Source: Bisbaumannia salifodinae (GTDB lineage: Bacteria; Pseudomonadota; Gammaproteobacteria; Pseudomonadales; Halomonadaceae). From it: a DNA stretch of 64,000 nucleotides. The position numbers and the translations under genes were made by a program. The notes under the pieces were generated by a model, which was not told the origin of the DNA, did not search any database, and saw only the letters and a list, made by a program, of their open reading frames with translations. The stretch lies in NCBI RefSeq assembly GCF_039522585.1, contig NZ_BAAADR010000022.1; one strand, written 5' to 3'. Below, piece by piece: positions 17,497 to 27,443 of this stretch (position 1 is its first letter; every line of letters starts with the position of its first letter).

Positions 17497-18675
17497 CTAC
17501 TCGCTCCGGCTGGCCAGGACTCGCTCCCCCTGGTCACCGCGAGACCGGGGACCCTGGAGGCGCCAGGCCGCAATCAGCGAACTTGCCAACACCGCCGCCC
17601 CGAAGAGCGTCAGCGCCAGCGCGTGTCCGAGGGCATCGATCAGGGCCCCGGTGGCGATCACGGGAAGACTGAAGCCGAGATAGGCCATCAGGAAATAGCC
17701 GGCACTGGCCCGGGACTTGCCTTCCCCGGCCACCTCGAGCACCCCGCTCAGGCCACCGAGGTAGACGAAACCATAACAGGCGCTGCTCGCCACGACGGTA
17801 CCGAGCAGCACGGCACTCAGCCTCCCCTGCACGGCACCCCAGGCGATCAGGGCATAGGCCAGGGGCAGGATAAGCAGGCCGACCCGGGTCGCGACCCGCG
17901 GCGACAGCCTGCGCGCCAGCGGCTGGAACAACACCCCGCAGCTGCAGATACCGAAGGTCGCGAAGCCGGCCCAGCCCGACAGCCCATGTCGAGCCAGGGC
18001 CGAAGGCAGGATCGCGATCACCATCCCCACGGTGGCCCAGGCCGTGAGAATCGCCAGCCCATAGCCGAAGGCACCGGGCGGATAGGCCGGCAGGCGCAGT
18101 ATCCCGCCTAGGTCCCGCCTGGGTGCCTCGTCCTTCAGGGATAACACCAGCAGCAGTGCCAGGGTGGCCGCTCCCAGATACCACCCCAGGCTGGGCGGCG
18201 TCAGGCTCGGCGAATGCAGCACGAACAGGCCGGTAAAGGCCGCGCCGAGGCCGAAGCCGAGCGCCGTGCTCGCCGTCACCCAGGTGGTCGGCCTCCGGGT
18301 ATCCTCGCCCGCGAAGAACTCGAGCATGTACGCCGGCGCCACCGCCGAGGTCAGCGCCGTGCCGATCCCCAGCAGGAAGCGGGCCATGCCCAGGGAGAGG
18401 AGTCCCGGGGCGACGAGCGTCAGGGTCGTGGCCACCAGGCACAGCAGTAGTGCGAAGACGATCAGTGCCCGCCGTCCCAGGCGCTCGGCGAGCCCGCTCA
18501 AGGCCAGCAGCACCGGCAGGACGCCGAGCACATAGCAGGCGAAGGCCAGGGTCGTGGCGCCGACGCCGACCCCATCCCGGGTCGCCAGGGCAGCGTAGAG
18601 CGGGGCCTGCAGATTCACCGCCGTGGTGATCATGCACAGGGCGAAGGCGAGACGGAGGGCAGAGATTCGATGCAT
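17497..18675 (-). CDS. MFS transporter (probable drug/metabolite exporter)
   Basis: A 12-helix major facilitator of 392 residues. The loop between helices 2 and 3 holds the MFS motif (GLAERLGRRALIV), and helix 4-5 has RFLLGIGTALTSAVAPAYMLEF. I chose the ATG at 18675, which has AGGAAG seven bases before it and puts the first membrane helix directly at the N-terminus. It is divergent from a MocR-type regulator with a 163-base shared promoter region, so the regulator probably controls it. Substrate not identifiable. Confidence 0.88.
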   Translation of the reverse strand: MHRISALRLAFALCMITTAVNLQAPLYAALATRDGVGVGATTLAFACYVLGVLPVLLALSGLAERLGRRALIVFALLLCLVATTLTLVAPGLLSLGMARFLLGIGTALTSAVAPAYMLEFFAGEDTRRPTTWVTASTALGFGLGAAFTGLFVLHSPSLTPPSLGWYLGAATLALLLVLSLKDEAPRRDLGGILRLPAYPPGAFGYGLAILTAWATVGMVIAILPSALARHGLSGWAGFATFGICSCGVLFQPLARRLSPRVATRVGLLILPLAYALIAWGAVQGRLSAVLLGTVVASSACYGFVYLGGLSGVLEVAGEGKSRASAGYFLMAYLGFSLPVIATGALIDALGHALALTLFGAAVLASSLIAAWRLQGPRSRGDQGERVLASRSE

Positions 18676-18838
18676 GGAGACGCTTCCTGTCGGGCGATCA
18701 TCGGTGCTCATGCCTGGCGGCATGGCGTCTCAGCCTCGCATCCCCATCAAGCCGGGGTAAGGTACACTTCCCCGGGTTAAGACGACACTGTTCCGGCGTT
18801 TTCCCGAACGGTTGGATGCAACGGAGAGTTTCCTGCCA

Positions 18839-20233
18839 ATGAAGCTTTGCCTCGACAGGCACTCGAACACCCCCATCGTCCAGCAACTGGTGGATGGCAT
18901 TCGTGACTGGATCGAACGCCACGGTATTGCGGGTGGCCAGCGGCTGCCCTCGATCCGGCGCCTGTCGGCGGCCCATGGCATCAGCCGCAACACGGTGATC
19001 GAGGCCTACGAGCAGTTGGTGGCGCATGGCTGGATTCGTTCCAAGCCAGGGTCGGGGTTCTTCGTGGCGGCCGGCGCGCCCCGCGGTTTATCGAAGGCCG
19101 GCGTGAAGACTGCCGACCTGGAGGACGTTACCGGCGAGATGTGGAAGCTCTTCCGGGCCGATAAGGGTGACCTGAAACTGGGGTGTGGCTGGTTGCCCGG
19201 CCACTGGCGCGAGAGTGACGACCTGACCCAGGCGATACGCCAGGTCGCCCGGCAAGGCGACGCCAGCCTCTTCGATTACGGCACCCCCATGGGCACACCG
19301 GAGCTTCGCTCCCTGCTTCAGGAGCGACTACGACGCCTCGGCCTCGAGGCCCCTGCCCAACAGATCCTGCTGACGGCCGGCGGCAGCCATGCGCTGGATC
19401 TTATCGTGCGGCTGATGCTCGAGCCCGGTGACGTGGTCTTCGTCGAGTCCCCGGGCTACTACAACCTCTTCGGCCTGCTGCGCCTGCAACGGATCACGGT
19501 CATCGGCATACCACGCCTGGCCGGCGGACCGGACACGGAACACCTGGAAGCGCTGCTCAGGCGGTACAGGCCCAAGCTGTTCTTCACCAACAGCGTCTTC
19601 CACAATCCCACCGGTACGACACTGATCCCGACGGTCGCCCACCGGGTGCTTCAACTGGCGGAAAGGCACGGCTTCCGTATCGTCGAGGACGACATCTACG
19701 CCGACTTCCAGCACGATCCCACGATACGGCTCGCCGCCCTGGATGGCCTGGAACGGGTCATTTACCTGGGCAGCTTCTCCAAGAGCCTGTCCTGTTCCCT
19801 TAGGGTCGGCTTTATTGCCGCGGCCCCCGCCCTCGTCAAGCGGTTGGTCGACGTGAAGATGCTGACCAGCATCTCGGCCTCGCGATTCTCGGAGCAGGTG
19901 GTCGCCACCATGCTCCAGAACGGCTCCTTCCGGAAGCTGACGGAGCGGCTCAGGATCAAGCTTGGGGATCAGATGGCCGCGACGCGGCAGCTGCTCGGGG
20001 AGGCCGGCTGGGAGGTCTTCGCGGAACCGGCCGGCGGCATGTTCCTCTGGGCACGACACCCCCGGATCGAGTCCTCCACCCGACTCGTGCAAGGTGCCCA
20101 GCGGGCCGGTATCAGCCTGTCGCCGGGGCATGCCTTCCATCCCCAGGGTACCGACTCGCCCTGGATACGCCTCAATGTGGCGTACGCGCGTGACCCGCGG
20201 GCGACCCGCTTCCTCGGCAACCCTCTCGACTAG
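18839..20233 (+). CDS. MocR/GabR-type transcriptional regulator (GntR wHTH fused to a PLP aminotransferase fold)
   Basis: Residues 1-75 are a GntR winged helix (QQLVDGIRDWIERH, then LPSIRRLSAAHGISRNTVIEAYEQL); residues about 110-460 are a class I aminotransferase fold with HNPTG, EDDIYADF and the PLP-lysine region GSFSKSLSCSLRVGF. Such proteins use PLP or amino compounds as effectors. GGAGAG lies ten bases before the ATG at 18839; an in-frame ATG at 18812 is the alternative. It is divergent from the MFS exporter and likely regulates it and itself. Confidence 0.9.
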   Translation: MKLCLDRHSNTPIVQQLVDGIRDWIERHGIAGGQRLPSIRRLSAAHGISRNTVIEAYEQLVAHGWIRSKPGSGFFVAAGAPRGLSKAGVKTADLEDVTGEMWKLFRADKGDLKLGCGWLPGHWRESDDLTQAIRQVARQGDASLFDYGTPMGTPELRSLLQERLRRLGLEAPAQQILLTAGGSHALDLIVRLMLEPGDVVFVESPGYYNLFGLLRLQRITVIGIPRLAGGPDTEHLEALLRRYRPKLFFTNSVFHNPTGTTLIPTVAHRVLQLAERHGFRIVEDDIYADFQHDPTIRLAALDGLERVIYLGSFSKSLSCSLRVGFIAAAPALVKRLVDVKMLTSISASRFSEQVVATMLQNGSFRKLTERLRIKLGDQMAATRQLLGEAGWEVFAEPAGGMFLWARHPRIESSTRLVQGAQRAGISLSPGHAFHPQGTDSPWIRLNVAYARDPRATRFLGNPLD

Positions 20234-20434
20234 GTGGCCTCGAGTGCCTCGCTCCTCGCCGTCAGGGTCTGGTGGCAAGGGCAAGGCTCCGGGCGGCCTC
20301 GCCACCTCGAGAAAGCGTTGAAGCACGTCGCTGGCAGCGACGAGTCAAGCGGCGCATTCTAGGGTCAAAGGGAGTATCCCGGGCCATAGAGGAGGCACGT
20401 CATACCAGGGAAGCGGCATTGGCGCGACGCCCTT

Positions 20435-20449
20435 ATGACAGGCTGTCAT
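20435..20449. promoter_or_regulatory. Palindrome upstream of phoH2
   Basis: ATGACAG-G-CTGTCAT is a perfect 7+1+7 inverted repeat 61 bases before the phoH2 start. It could be an operator; the rest of the 277-base gap (20234-20510) shows no gene. Confidence 0.3.
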
Positions 20450-20510
20450 ATGACCGTAAGGTGTCACTGCCAATGTCGATCATGCCGTCAACCAAGGAGC
20501 GCTTCCAACG

Positions 20511-21926
20511 ATGGTGCGAATCGACAAGAAGCCCACTCGGCTCTACGTGCTGGATACCAATGTCCTGCTGCATGACCCCACGGCCATCTACCAGTTCGAG
20601 GAACATGACGTCGCCATTCCCATGACGGTCCTCGAGGAGCTCGACAAGCACAAGAACGGCATTCGTGAAATTGCCCGTACCGCCCGCCAGGTCAGCCGTA
20701 CCCTCTCGGAGCTGACCAACCAGGTCGTCTTCGACGAGATCCCCCACGGCATTCCCATCCCCCGGGCCAACGATGCCCCCAGTGGGCGCCTGCTGTTCCT
20801 CTGTTATCGGGACCTGGCCCCCCTGGATCATCTGGAGGAAAGCCCCGACAACCAGATCCTCGCCGAGACCTGCCGGCTGCGCGACGAGTACCCGGACGCC
20901 TCGGTGATCCTGGTCACCAAGGACATCAACCTCAGGGTCAAGGCCGCCGCCCTCAAGGTGCCGGTGGAGGACTACCTCACCGATCGCGCCTTCGACGACA
21001 GCGACGCCATGAGCGAAGGCGCCCAGATCGTCGCCAGCGCCGGCCATGACGGCAGCGCCCTCTGGGAGTCGCTGGCCGTCGAGGTCGAGGTGGAGCGCGC
21101 CGATCATCACACCTTCTATGCCCTGCGCGGCGAGCTGCCCGACGACTGGCATGTGGGCATGCTGGTCTCCGACGACGAAAATGGCGCCCACTTCGAGGCC
21201 ATTATCCGCGAACTGGAGCCGGGTCGGGCACGCCTGCAGCTGCTGACCAACTACCGCCACAAGGCCAGCGTCTGGGGCGTGCATGCCCACGACAGCCGAC
21301 AGAACTTCGCCCTGAACCTGCTGATGGACCCGGATATCGACCTGGTGACCATCGCCGGTGGCGCCGGCACCGGCAAGACCTATATGACCCTGGCGGCGGC
21401 CTTCCAGCAGACCCTGGATGGCAAGCAGTTCGAGCGTATCGTCTTCACCCGGGCGCCGATCTCCATGAGCGAGGATATCGGCTTCCTGCCGGGCACCGAG
21501 GAGGAGAAGATGTCGCCCTGGATGGGCGCCTTCCACGACAACATGGATAACCTGCTGCGCGACGAGAAGGATGGCTCCAGCAGCTGGAGCGAGGATGCCA
21601 CCCGCTCGCTGATCGGCTCCCGGGTGCAGATCCGCTCGCCGGGCTTCATGCGCGGACGGACCCTCAACGACACCTTCCTGATCATCGACGAGGCGCAGAA
21701 CTTCACGCCCAAGCAGCTCAAGTCGCTGGTCACCCGGGCCGGACGCAACACCAAGATCGTCTGCCTGGGCAACGTGGGGCAGATCGACACCCCCTACCTC
21801 ACCCCCAACACCTGCGGCATGGCGGCGCTGGTGCAGCGCTTCCGCCACTGGCCCCATGCCGGCCATATCACCCTGCGCAGCATCGAGCGCTCGCGGCTGG
21901 CCCTGGCCGCTGAAGAGCTGCTCTAG
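20511..21926 (+). CDS. PhoH2-type PIN domain / PhoH ATPase fusion (RNA helicase-nuclease)
   Basis: A two-domain protein of 471 residues. Residues 1-140 are a PIN-type RNase domain with acidic residues in YVLDTNVLLHDP, EELDKHK and ILVTKDINLR. Residues about 250-470 are a PhoH ATPase with Walker A GGAGTGKT and Walker B FLIIDEAQNFTPKQLK. PhoH2 proteins in mycobacteria unwind and cut RNA. AAGGAG is 11 bases upstream of the ATG. In some bacteria a small antitoxin-like partner precedes phoH2; none is evident here. The gene is not in an obvious operon. Confidence 0.9.
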   Translation: MVRIDKKPTRLYVLDTNVLLHDPTAIYQFEEHDVAIPMTVLEELDKHKNGIREIARTARQVSRTLSELTNQVVFDEIPHGIPIPRANDAPSGRLLFLCYRDLAPLDHLEESPDNQILAETCRLRDEYPDASVILVTKDINLRVKAAALKVPVEDYLTDRAFDDSDAMSEGAQIVASAGHDGSALWESLAVEVEVERADHHTFYALRGELPDDWHVGMLVSDDENGAHFEAIIRELEPGRARLQLLTNYRHKASVWGVHAHDSRQNFALNLLMDPDIDLVTIAGGAGTGKTYMTLAAAFQQTLDGKQFERIVFTRAPISMSEDIGFLPGTEEEKMSPWMGAFHDNMDNLLRDEKDGSSSWSEDATRSLIGSRVQIRSPGFMRGRTLNDTFLIIDEAQNFTPKQLKSLVTRAGRNTKIVCLGNVGQIDTPYLTPNTCGMAALVQRFRHWPHAGHITLRSIERSRLALAAEELL

Positions 21927-21946
21927 TCTCAGCCCCAACCCACCCG

Positions 21947-21970
21947 GCGGGGCGCCCCAGGGCGCCCCGC
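21947..21970 (+). terminator. Hairpin downstream of phoH2
   Basis: Perfect ten-base stem (GCGGGGCGCC at 21947-21956 with 21961-21970) and four-base loop, starting 20 bases after the stop. No T-run follows, so the terminator call is moderate. Confidence 0.55.
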
Positions 21971-22010
21971 TAAGTATGTTACCCAGCTAGCAATGAGGCC
22001 CGGGGCTACC

Positions 22011-22107
22011 CTGGGGGTAGGCACTCCGCGAAGACGCTGTGAACCCATCCATGGGCGCTCGACTTTTTCGTCCATGAAAAAGACGCTTCGCTCCGGCCTA
22101 CCCCCAG
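22011..22107. repeat. Structured intergenic repeat element (REP/MITE-like)
   Basis: The outer arms CTGGGGGTAGGC (22011-22022) and its exact complement (22096-22107) enclose two inner hairpins, CCCAT-CC-ATGGG near 22044 and CTTTTTC-GTCCAT-GAAAAAG near 22063. The layout is a three-way junction typical of small dispersed intergenic elements. It fills most of the 320-base gap between phoH2 and ettA, which has no other gene. Only one copy is in this window, so dispersal is inferred. Confidence 0.55.
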
Positions 22108-22247
22108 CGCCCCTGAGCCATTCCAGATTTGAAGACCTACCCTATCGATCTGAGGCTACCGTCCGAGCGCCGCCACCGGCTGGCCTTTCCGGGCCCTGGG
22201 CACTATCATCGTGCCAGCGAAAAACCCCTCAACCGAAGTGGCTTTCC

Positions 22248-23909
<1,662 letters not shown>

Positions 23910-23912
23910 GAG

Positions 23913-23954
23913 CTGCAAGCTGCAAGCTGCAAGCTGCAAGCTGCAAGCTGCAAG
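23913..23954 (+). repeat. Six perfect tandem copies of a 7-bp unit (CTGCAAG)
   Basis: The array starts three bases after the ettA stop codon, so copy-number change would not alter the protein. It lies on the ettA side of the terminator and mirrors the 14-bp array on the lpxL side. Confidence 0.95.
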
Positions 23955-23980
23955 CTCAGCAGCATGGGCTCTCCCGAGCC

Positions 23981-24018
23981 AAGAAAACCCCGAGACCTGC
24001 GTCTCGGGGTTTTCTTTT
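23981..24018. terminator. Bidirectional intrinsic terminator between ettA and lpxL
   Basis: A long stem AAGAAAACCCCGAGAC / GTCTCGGGGTTTTCTT with loop CTGC, followed by T-rich sequence on plus and preceded by an A-rich arm that gives U-rich RNA on minus. It serves the convergent ettA and lpxL genes. Confidence 0.92.
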
Positions 24019-24088
24019 GCTCGGCGCTTGTAGCTCAGCGCTTGTAGCTCGGCGCTTGTAGCTCGGCACTTGTAGCTCGGCGCTTGCT
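24019..24088. repeat. Five tandem copies of a 14-bp unit (GCTCGGCGCTTGTA)
   Basis: Units start at 24019, 24033, 24047, 24061 and 24075; three vary by one or two bases. Read on the minus strand the unit contains GAGCTACAAG, nearly the GAGCTGCAAG at the start of the array beside ettA, so the two arrays are imperfect mirror images around the terminator. Confidence 0.92.
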
Positions 24089-24100
24089 GCCCGAAGGGCG

Positions 24101-25015
24101 CTAGTAGAAACCGGGCTCGCCTTCGGGGCGGGTCTTGAAGCGCCGATGCAGCCACAGGTACTGCTCCGGGTGCTTGCGGATCGCCGCCTCGATCACCGCA
24201 TTGACGCGGGTGGCATCGGCCACCTCATCGCCGCTGGGGAAGTTCTCGAGCGGCGGCAGGTACTCCAGGGTATAGGTGCGATTGTCCGGGTTGCGGTGGA
24301 AGATCAGCGGCATCACCGGGGCCCCCGTCATGCGTGCGATACGCGAGGTCATCCGGACCGTGGCCGCCGATATGCCGAAGAAGGGAGCGAAGACGCAGGC
24401 ATCGCGACCGAAGTCCTGGTCCGGGGAGTACCAGACGTTATGGCCCGCCTTGAGGCGTCTGACCACGCCGCGCAGATCGTGGCGATCGATGGCCTGGCCG
24501 AAGATTCGCGAACGGGCACGGGTCATAAAGCGCTCGAACAGCGGGTTGTCATGGGGACGATAGACCGCATCGGCGGGGAAGAACAGCGAGTGCAGGGCGC
24601 CGCCCAGGTCCAGGGTGGAGAAGTGGATGCCGATGATCAGCGCGCCCTTGCCCTCGACCTGGAGCCGCGCCATATGCTCCTGCCCCTTGAAGGTGACCCG
24701 GTGGCGCAGATGCTCCGGGTCGCGACACCAGCCGGTGGCGGTCTCCAGCAGGCCGATGCCATTGGCGATAAAGGTCTCGCGCACCAGCTCGGCGCGGCGC
24801 GTCTCGGAAAGCTCCGGGAAGCACAGCCGCAGGTTGGTCTCGGTGATATGGCGCCGGCGCCTGGCCAGGCGCCAGGCCAGCAGGCCGATCCCCTTGCCCA
24901 GGGCCAGCTTCAGGCGCCAGGGCAGCCAGGCCCCGAGGCGCATGGCGCCGATGCCCAGCCAGGCGGGCCAGTAGCGGGGATGGGCGAAGTGGGTCTGGAA
25001 ATCGTCCTTGGACAT
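24101..25015 (-). CDS. lpxL: Lipid A biosynthesis lauroyl acyltransferase (LpxL/HtrB family)
   Basis: Adds a secondary acyl chain to Kdo2-lipid IVA at the inner membrane. The catalytic H-x4-D is in GIHFSTLDLG (about residue 140); an N-terminal hydrophobic/basic stretch (residues 18-55) anchors it. RRRRHITETNLRLCFPELS, VWYSPDQDFG and the C-terminal YLWLHRRFKTRP are family motifs, and 304 residues is the normal length (E. coli LpxL about 306). LpxM or LpxP-type specificity cannot be excluded. It follows alr on the same strand with a 19-base gap and ends at the shared terminator. Confidence 0.92.
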   Translation of the reverse strand: MSKDDFQTHFAHPRYWPAWLGIGAMRLGAWLPWRLKLALGKGIGLLAWRLARRRRHITETNLRLCFPELSETRRAELVRETFIANGIGLLETATGWCRDPEHLRHRVTFKGQEHMARLQVEGKGALIIGIHFSTLDLGGALHSLFFPADAVYRPHDNPLFERFMTRARSRIFGQAIDRHDLRGVVRRLKAGHNVWYSPDQDFGRDACVFAPFFGISAATVRMTSRIARMTGAPVMPLIFHRNPDNRTYTLEYLPPLENFPSGDEVADATRVNAVIEAAIRKHPEQYLWLHRRFKTRPEGEPGFY

Positions 25016-25034
25016 AGCGGCAACCGACGGGGAA

Positions 25035-26135
25035 TCAGCCGCGATTATAGCGTCTCGGCACCCTCGGCAGCACCCCGGTCAACAGGGTGTAGCTGATGGT
25101 GTCGCAGTGGCGGGCCACCTCGTCCACGCTAAGCACGCGACCATTGGCGGCACGGCCCCAGAGCACCACCTCGCTGCCGATCTCCGCCTCGGGGATCTCG
25201 GTGATATCCACGGTCAGCATATCCATGGAGACCTTGCCGGCGATGGCGGTACGCCGGCCATCGACCAGCACCGGGGTGCCGTCTACGGCGTGGCGATCAT
25301 AGCCGTCGCCATAGCCGCAGGCCACCACGCCGATCCGCGCGGGACGCGATGCCTTCCAGCGCCCGGCATAGCCCACCGGTTCACCGGGCGCCAGCTCACG
25401 CACGGCGATGATCTCGGAGCGCAGGGTCATCACCGGCTGCAGGCCGCGGCTCGCGTCGTTGGCCACCTCGAGCGGGTCGCTGCCGTAGAGCATCACCCCT
25501 GGACGGTTCCAGGCGCCGTGAGCCTCGGGATGAGCCAGGGTGGCCGGGGAGTTGGCCAGGCACAGGGGCGCGCCGAGGGTCTCGGCCAGGGCGCGCATGC
25601 GCAGCAACTGGGTCTCGAAATAGGCCGGATGGGTCGCATCGGCGGTGGCGAAGTGGCTCATCAGTTGCATCTCGCCCACCACCTCCGGGGCCGCCGCCAG
25701 CCGCGCCCAGACCGCCGCGGCCTGCTCCGGGGCGAAGCCCAGGCGATGCATGCCGGAGTCCACCTTGAGCCACACCGGAATCGGCCGTTGGGGACGATAG
25801 GCGAGCAGCGCCTCCAGTTGCCAGTCGCTATGCACGGCGATCCACAAGCCGTGGGCATCCACCAGTTCCAGCTCGCCGGCCTCGAAGATACCCTCCAGCA
25901 GCACGATGGGCGTGGCGATACCCGCCTCACGCAGGCTCAGCGCCTCCTCGATGCAGGCCACCGCGAAGGCCGGGGCCAGGTCTTCCAGGGCCCTGGCACA
26001 GGCCACGGCGCCATGCCCATAGGCATCCGCCTTGAGCACCGCCACCGCCTGGCTGTCGGGCGCCAGGTCGCGGGCCAGGCAGTAATTGTGGCGCAGGGCC
26101 TCGAGGTCGATATCGGCGATCAGGGGGCGTGCCAT
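25035..26135 (-). CDS. alr: Alanine racemase
   Basis: A PLP enzyme that converts L-alanine to D-alanine for peptidoglycan. The PLP lysine lies in VLKADAYGHGA near residue 34. GYGDGYDR and the tail LLTGVLPRVPRRY are family motifs, the latter containing the region of the second half of the active site. Length is 366. ATG 26135 has TGGAGA eight bases upstream and gives the canonical start MARPLIADIDLEALRHN; an ATG at 26162 would add nine residues. DadX, the catabolic isozyme, cannot be excluded because no dadA is nearby. Confidence 0.93.
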   Translation of the reverse strand: MARPLIADIDLEALRHNYCLARDLAPDSQAVAVLKADAYGHGAVACARALEDLAPAFAVACIEEALSLREAGIATPIVLLEGIFEAGELELVDAHGLWIAVHSDWQLEALLAYRPQRPIPVWLKVDSGMHRLGFAPEQAAAVWARLAAAPEVVGEMQLMSHFATADATHPAYFETQLLRMRALAETLGAPLCLANSPATLAHPEAHGAWNRPGVMLYGSDPLEVANDASRGLQPVMTLRSEIIAVRELAPGEPVGYAGRWKASRPARIGVVACGYGDGYDRHAVDGTPVLVDGRRTAIAGKVSMDMLTVDITEIPEAEIGSEVVLWGRAANGRVLSVDEVARHCDTISYTLLTGVLPRVPRRYNRG

Positions 26136-26234
26136 GGGCGTCTCCAGGGGCTCTTTCGGCAAATCGTCAGGAAGGCATGATTATTTGCCAGAAAAGCCCC
26201 GATTTCACGCCATCTAACCACCAAATATGGCGCT

Positions 26235-26262
26235 ATTTTTAACATCATTATTTGTTAAAAAT
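26235..26262. promoter_or_regulatory. AT-rich inverted repeat upstream of alr
   Basis: ATTTTTAACA and TGTTAAAAAT form a perfect ten-base inverted repeat with an eight-base spacer inside an unusually AT-rich stretch (26180-26300). It lies about 100 bases upstream of the alr start and downstream of the rpoS stop. It may be an operator or part of the alr promoter; as a hairpin it could also end rpoS transcripts. Confidence 0.4.
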
Positions 26263-26377
26263 GTCTCAGATAGAAAATATATCTAGGTGTAAGACGAAAG
26301 CCTGGTGATATCCCCCAACGAATAAGGGGACGACGCCAGGCGCCGCCCCCTCGGGAGCCCATCGATGCCGCCCCGGG

Positions 26378-27355
26378 TTATTCGAAGATGGCGTCCAGGT
26401 CCAGGCCCTGCTTCTCCAGCACCCGGCGCAGTTTCTTCAGGGCCTCCACCTGGATCTGGCGCACCCGTTCCCGGGTCAGGCCGATCTCCTCGCCCACCTC
26501 TTCCAGGGTGGCGGCCTCGTGACCGCGCAGGCCGAAGCGGCGTACCACCACCTCCATCTGCTTGTCGGTGAGCTCCGCCAGCCAGTCATCCACGTGCTGC
26601 TTGACGTCCACGTCCAGCAGCCAGGATTCCGGGCCCTGATCGTTGTCGTCGGCCAGGGTCTCGATCAGCGGCTTGTCGCTCTCGCTGCCCATGGGGTAAT
26701 CCACCGAGGAGACCCGCTCGTTGAGGCCGAGCATCTTCTTTACCATGGCCACCGGTTTGTCGAGGAAGTCGGCGATCTCCTCGGGAGTGGCCTCGTGATC
26801 GAGCTTCTGGGTCAGCTCCCGGGCCGCCCGCAGGTAGATATTGAGTTCCTTGACCACATGGATCGGTAGGCGAATGGTGCGGGTCTGGTTCATCAGCGCC
26901 CGTTCGATGGTCTGGCGAATCCACCAGGTGGCATAGGTGGAGAAGCGAAACCCTCGCTCCGGATCGAACTTCTCGACGGCGCGGATCAGGCCCAGGTTGC
27001 CCTCCTCGATCAGGTCGAGCAGCGACAGGCCCCGGTTGAGGTAACGGCGGGCAATCTTGACCACCAGACGCAGGTTGGACTCGATCATCCGCGCTCGCCC
27101 GGCGGGGTCGCCGGCCTGGGCCAAGCGCCCGTAGTGGACCTCCTCGTCGGGGGTCAGCAGCGGCGAGAAGCCGATCTCGTTGAGATAGATCTGGGTGGCA
27201 TCCAGGCTATGATGGTAGGTGTTCTCTTCCCGACTGAGGGCCTTCTCGAACTCATCGGACGCCTTGTCATCGTCGACCACCTCCTCTTCTTGATTGAGGG
27301 CTTCGTCGACGGACTCGATTTCCATGTCCTGCAGATCGCGTTCGAGCATGCTCAT
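26378..27355 (-). CDS. rpoS: RNA polymerase sigma factor RpoS (sigma-38)
   Basis: Master sigma factor of stationary phase and general stress. Region 1.2 DATQIYLNEIGFSPLLTPDEE, region 2 NLRLVVKIARRYLNRGLSLLDLIEEGNLGLIRAVEKFDPERGFRFSTYATWWIRQTIERAL (shown by its start at about residue 95), region 3 with LPIHVVKELN, and region 4 TLEEVGEEIGLTRERVRQIQVEAL are all present in 325 residues. Acidic N-terminus (Glu/Asp-rich to residue 42) is as in gamma-proteobacterial RpoS. It lies 88 bases downstream of nlpD, the classical arrangement in which an rpoS promoter lies inside nlpD. Confidence 0.98.
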   Translation of the reverse strand: MSMLERDLQDMEIESVDEALNQEEEVVDDDKASDEFEKALSREENTYHHSLDATQIYLNEIGFSPLLTPDEEVHYGRLAQAGDPAGRARMIESNLRLVVKIARRYLNRGLSLLDLIEEGNLGLIRAVEKFDPERGFRFSTYATWWIRQTIERALMNQTRTIRLPIHVVKELNIYLRAARELTQKLDHEATPEEIADFLDKPVAMVKKMLGLNERVSSVDYPMGSESDKPLIETLADDNDQGPESWLLDVDVKQHVDDWLAELTDKQMEVVVRRFGLRGHEAATLEEVGEEIGLTRERVRQIQVEALKKLRRVLEKQGLDLDAIFE

Positions 27356-27443
27356 ATACTACCCCATTCATCAGACCCTGGAACTATGGCCGCCACCGGC
27401 GGCCACCCTTCGATCCTGGCTTATTGTTATATCGGCCGCCGCA

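Noticed and set aside
23913..24088. Possible CRISPR array
   Set aside because: Units of 7 and 14 bases with no spacers and no cas genes.
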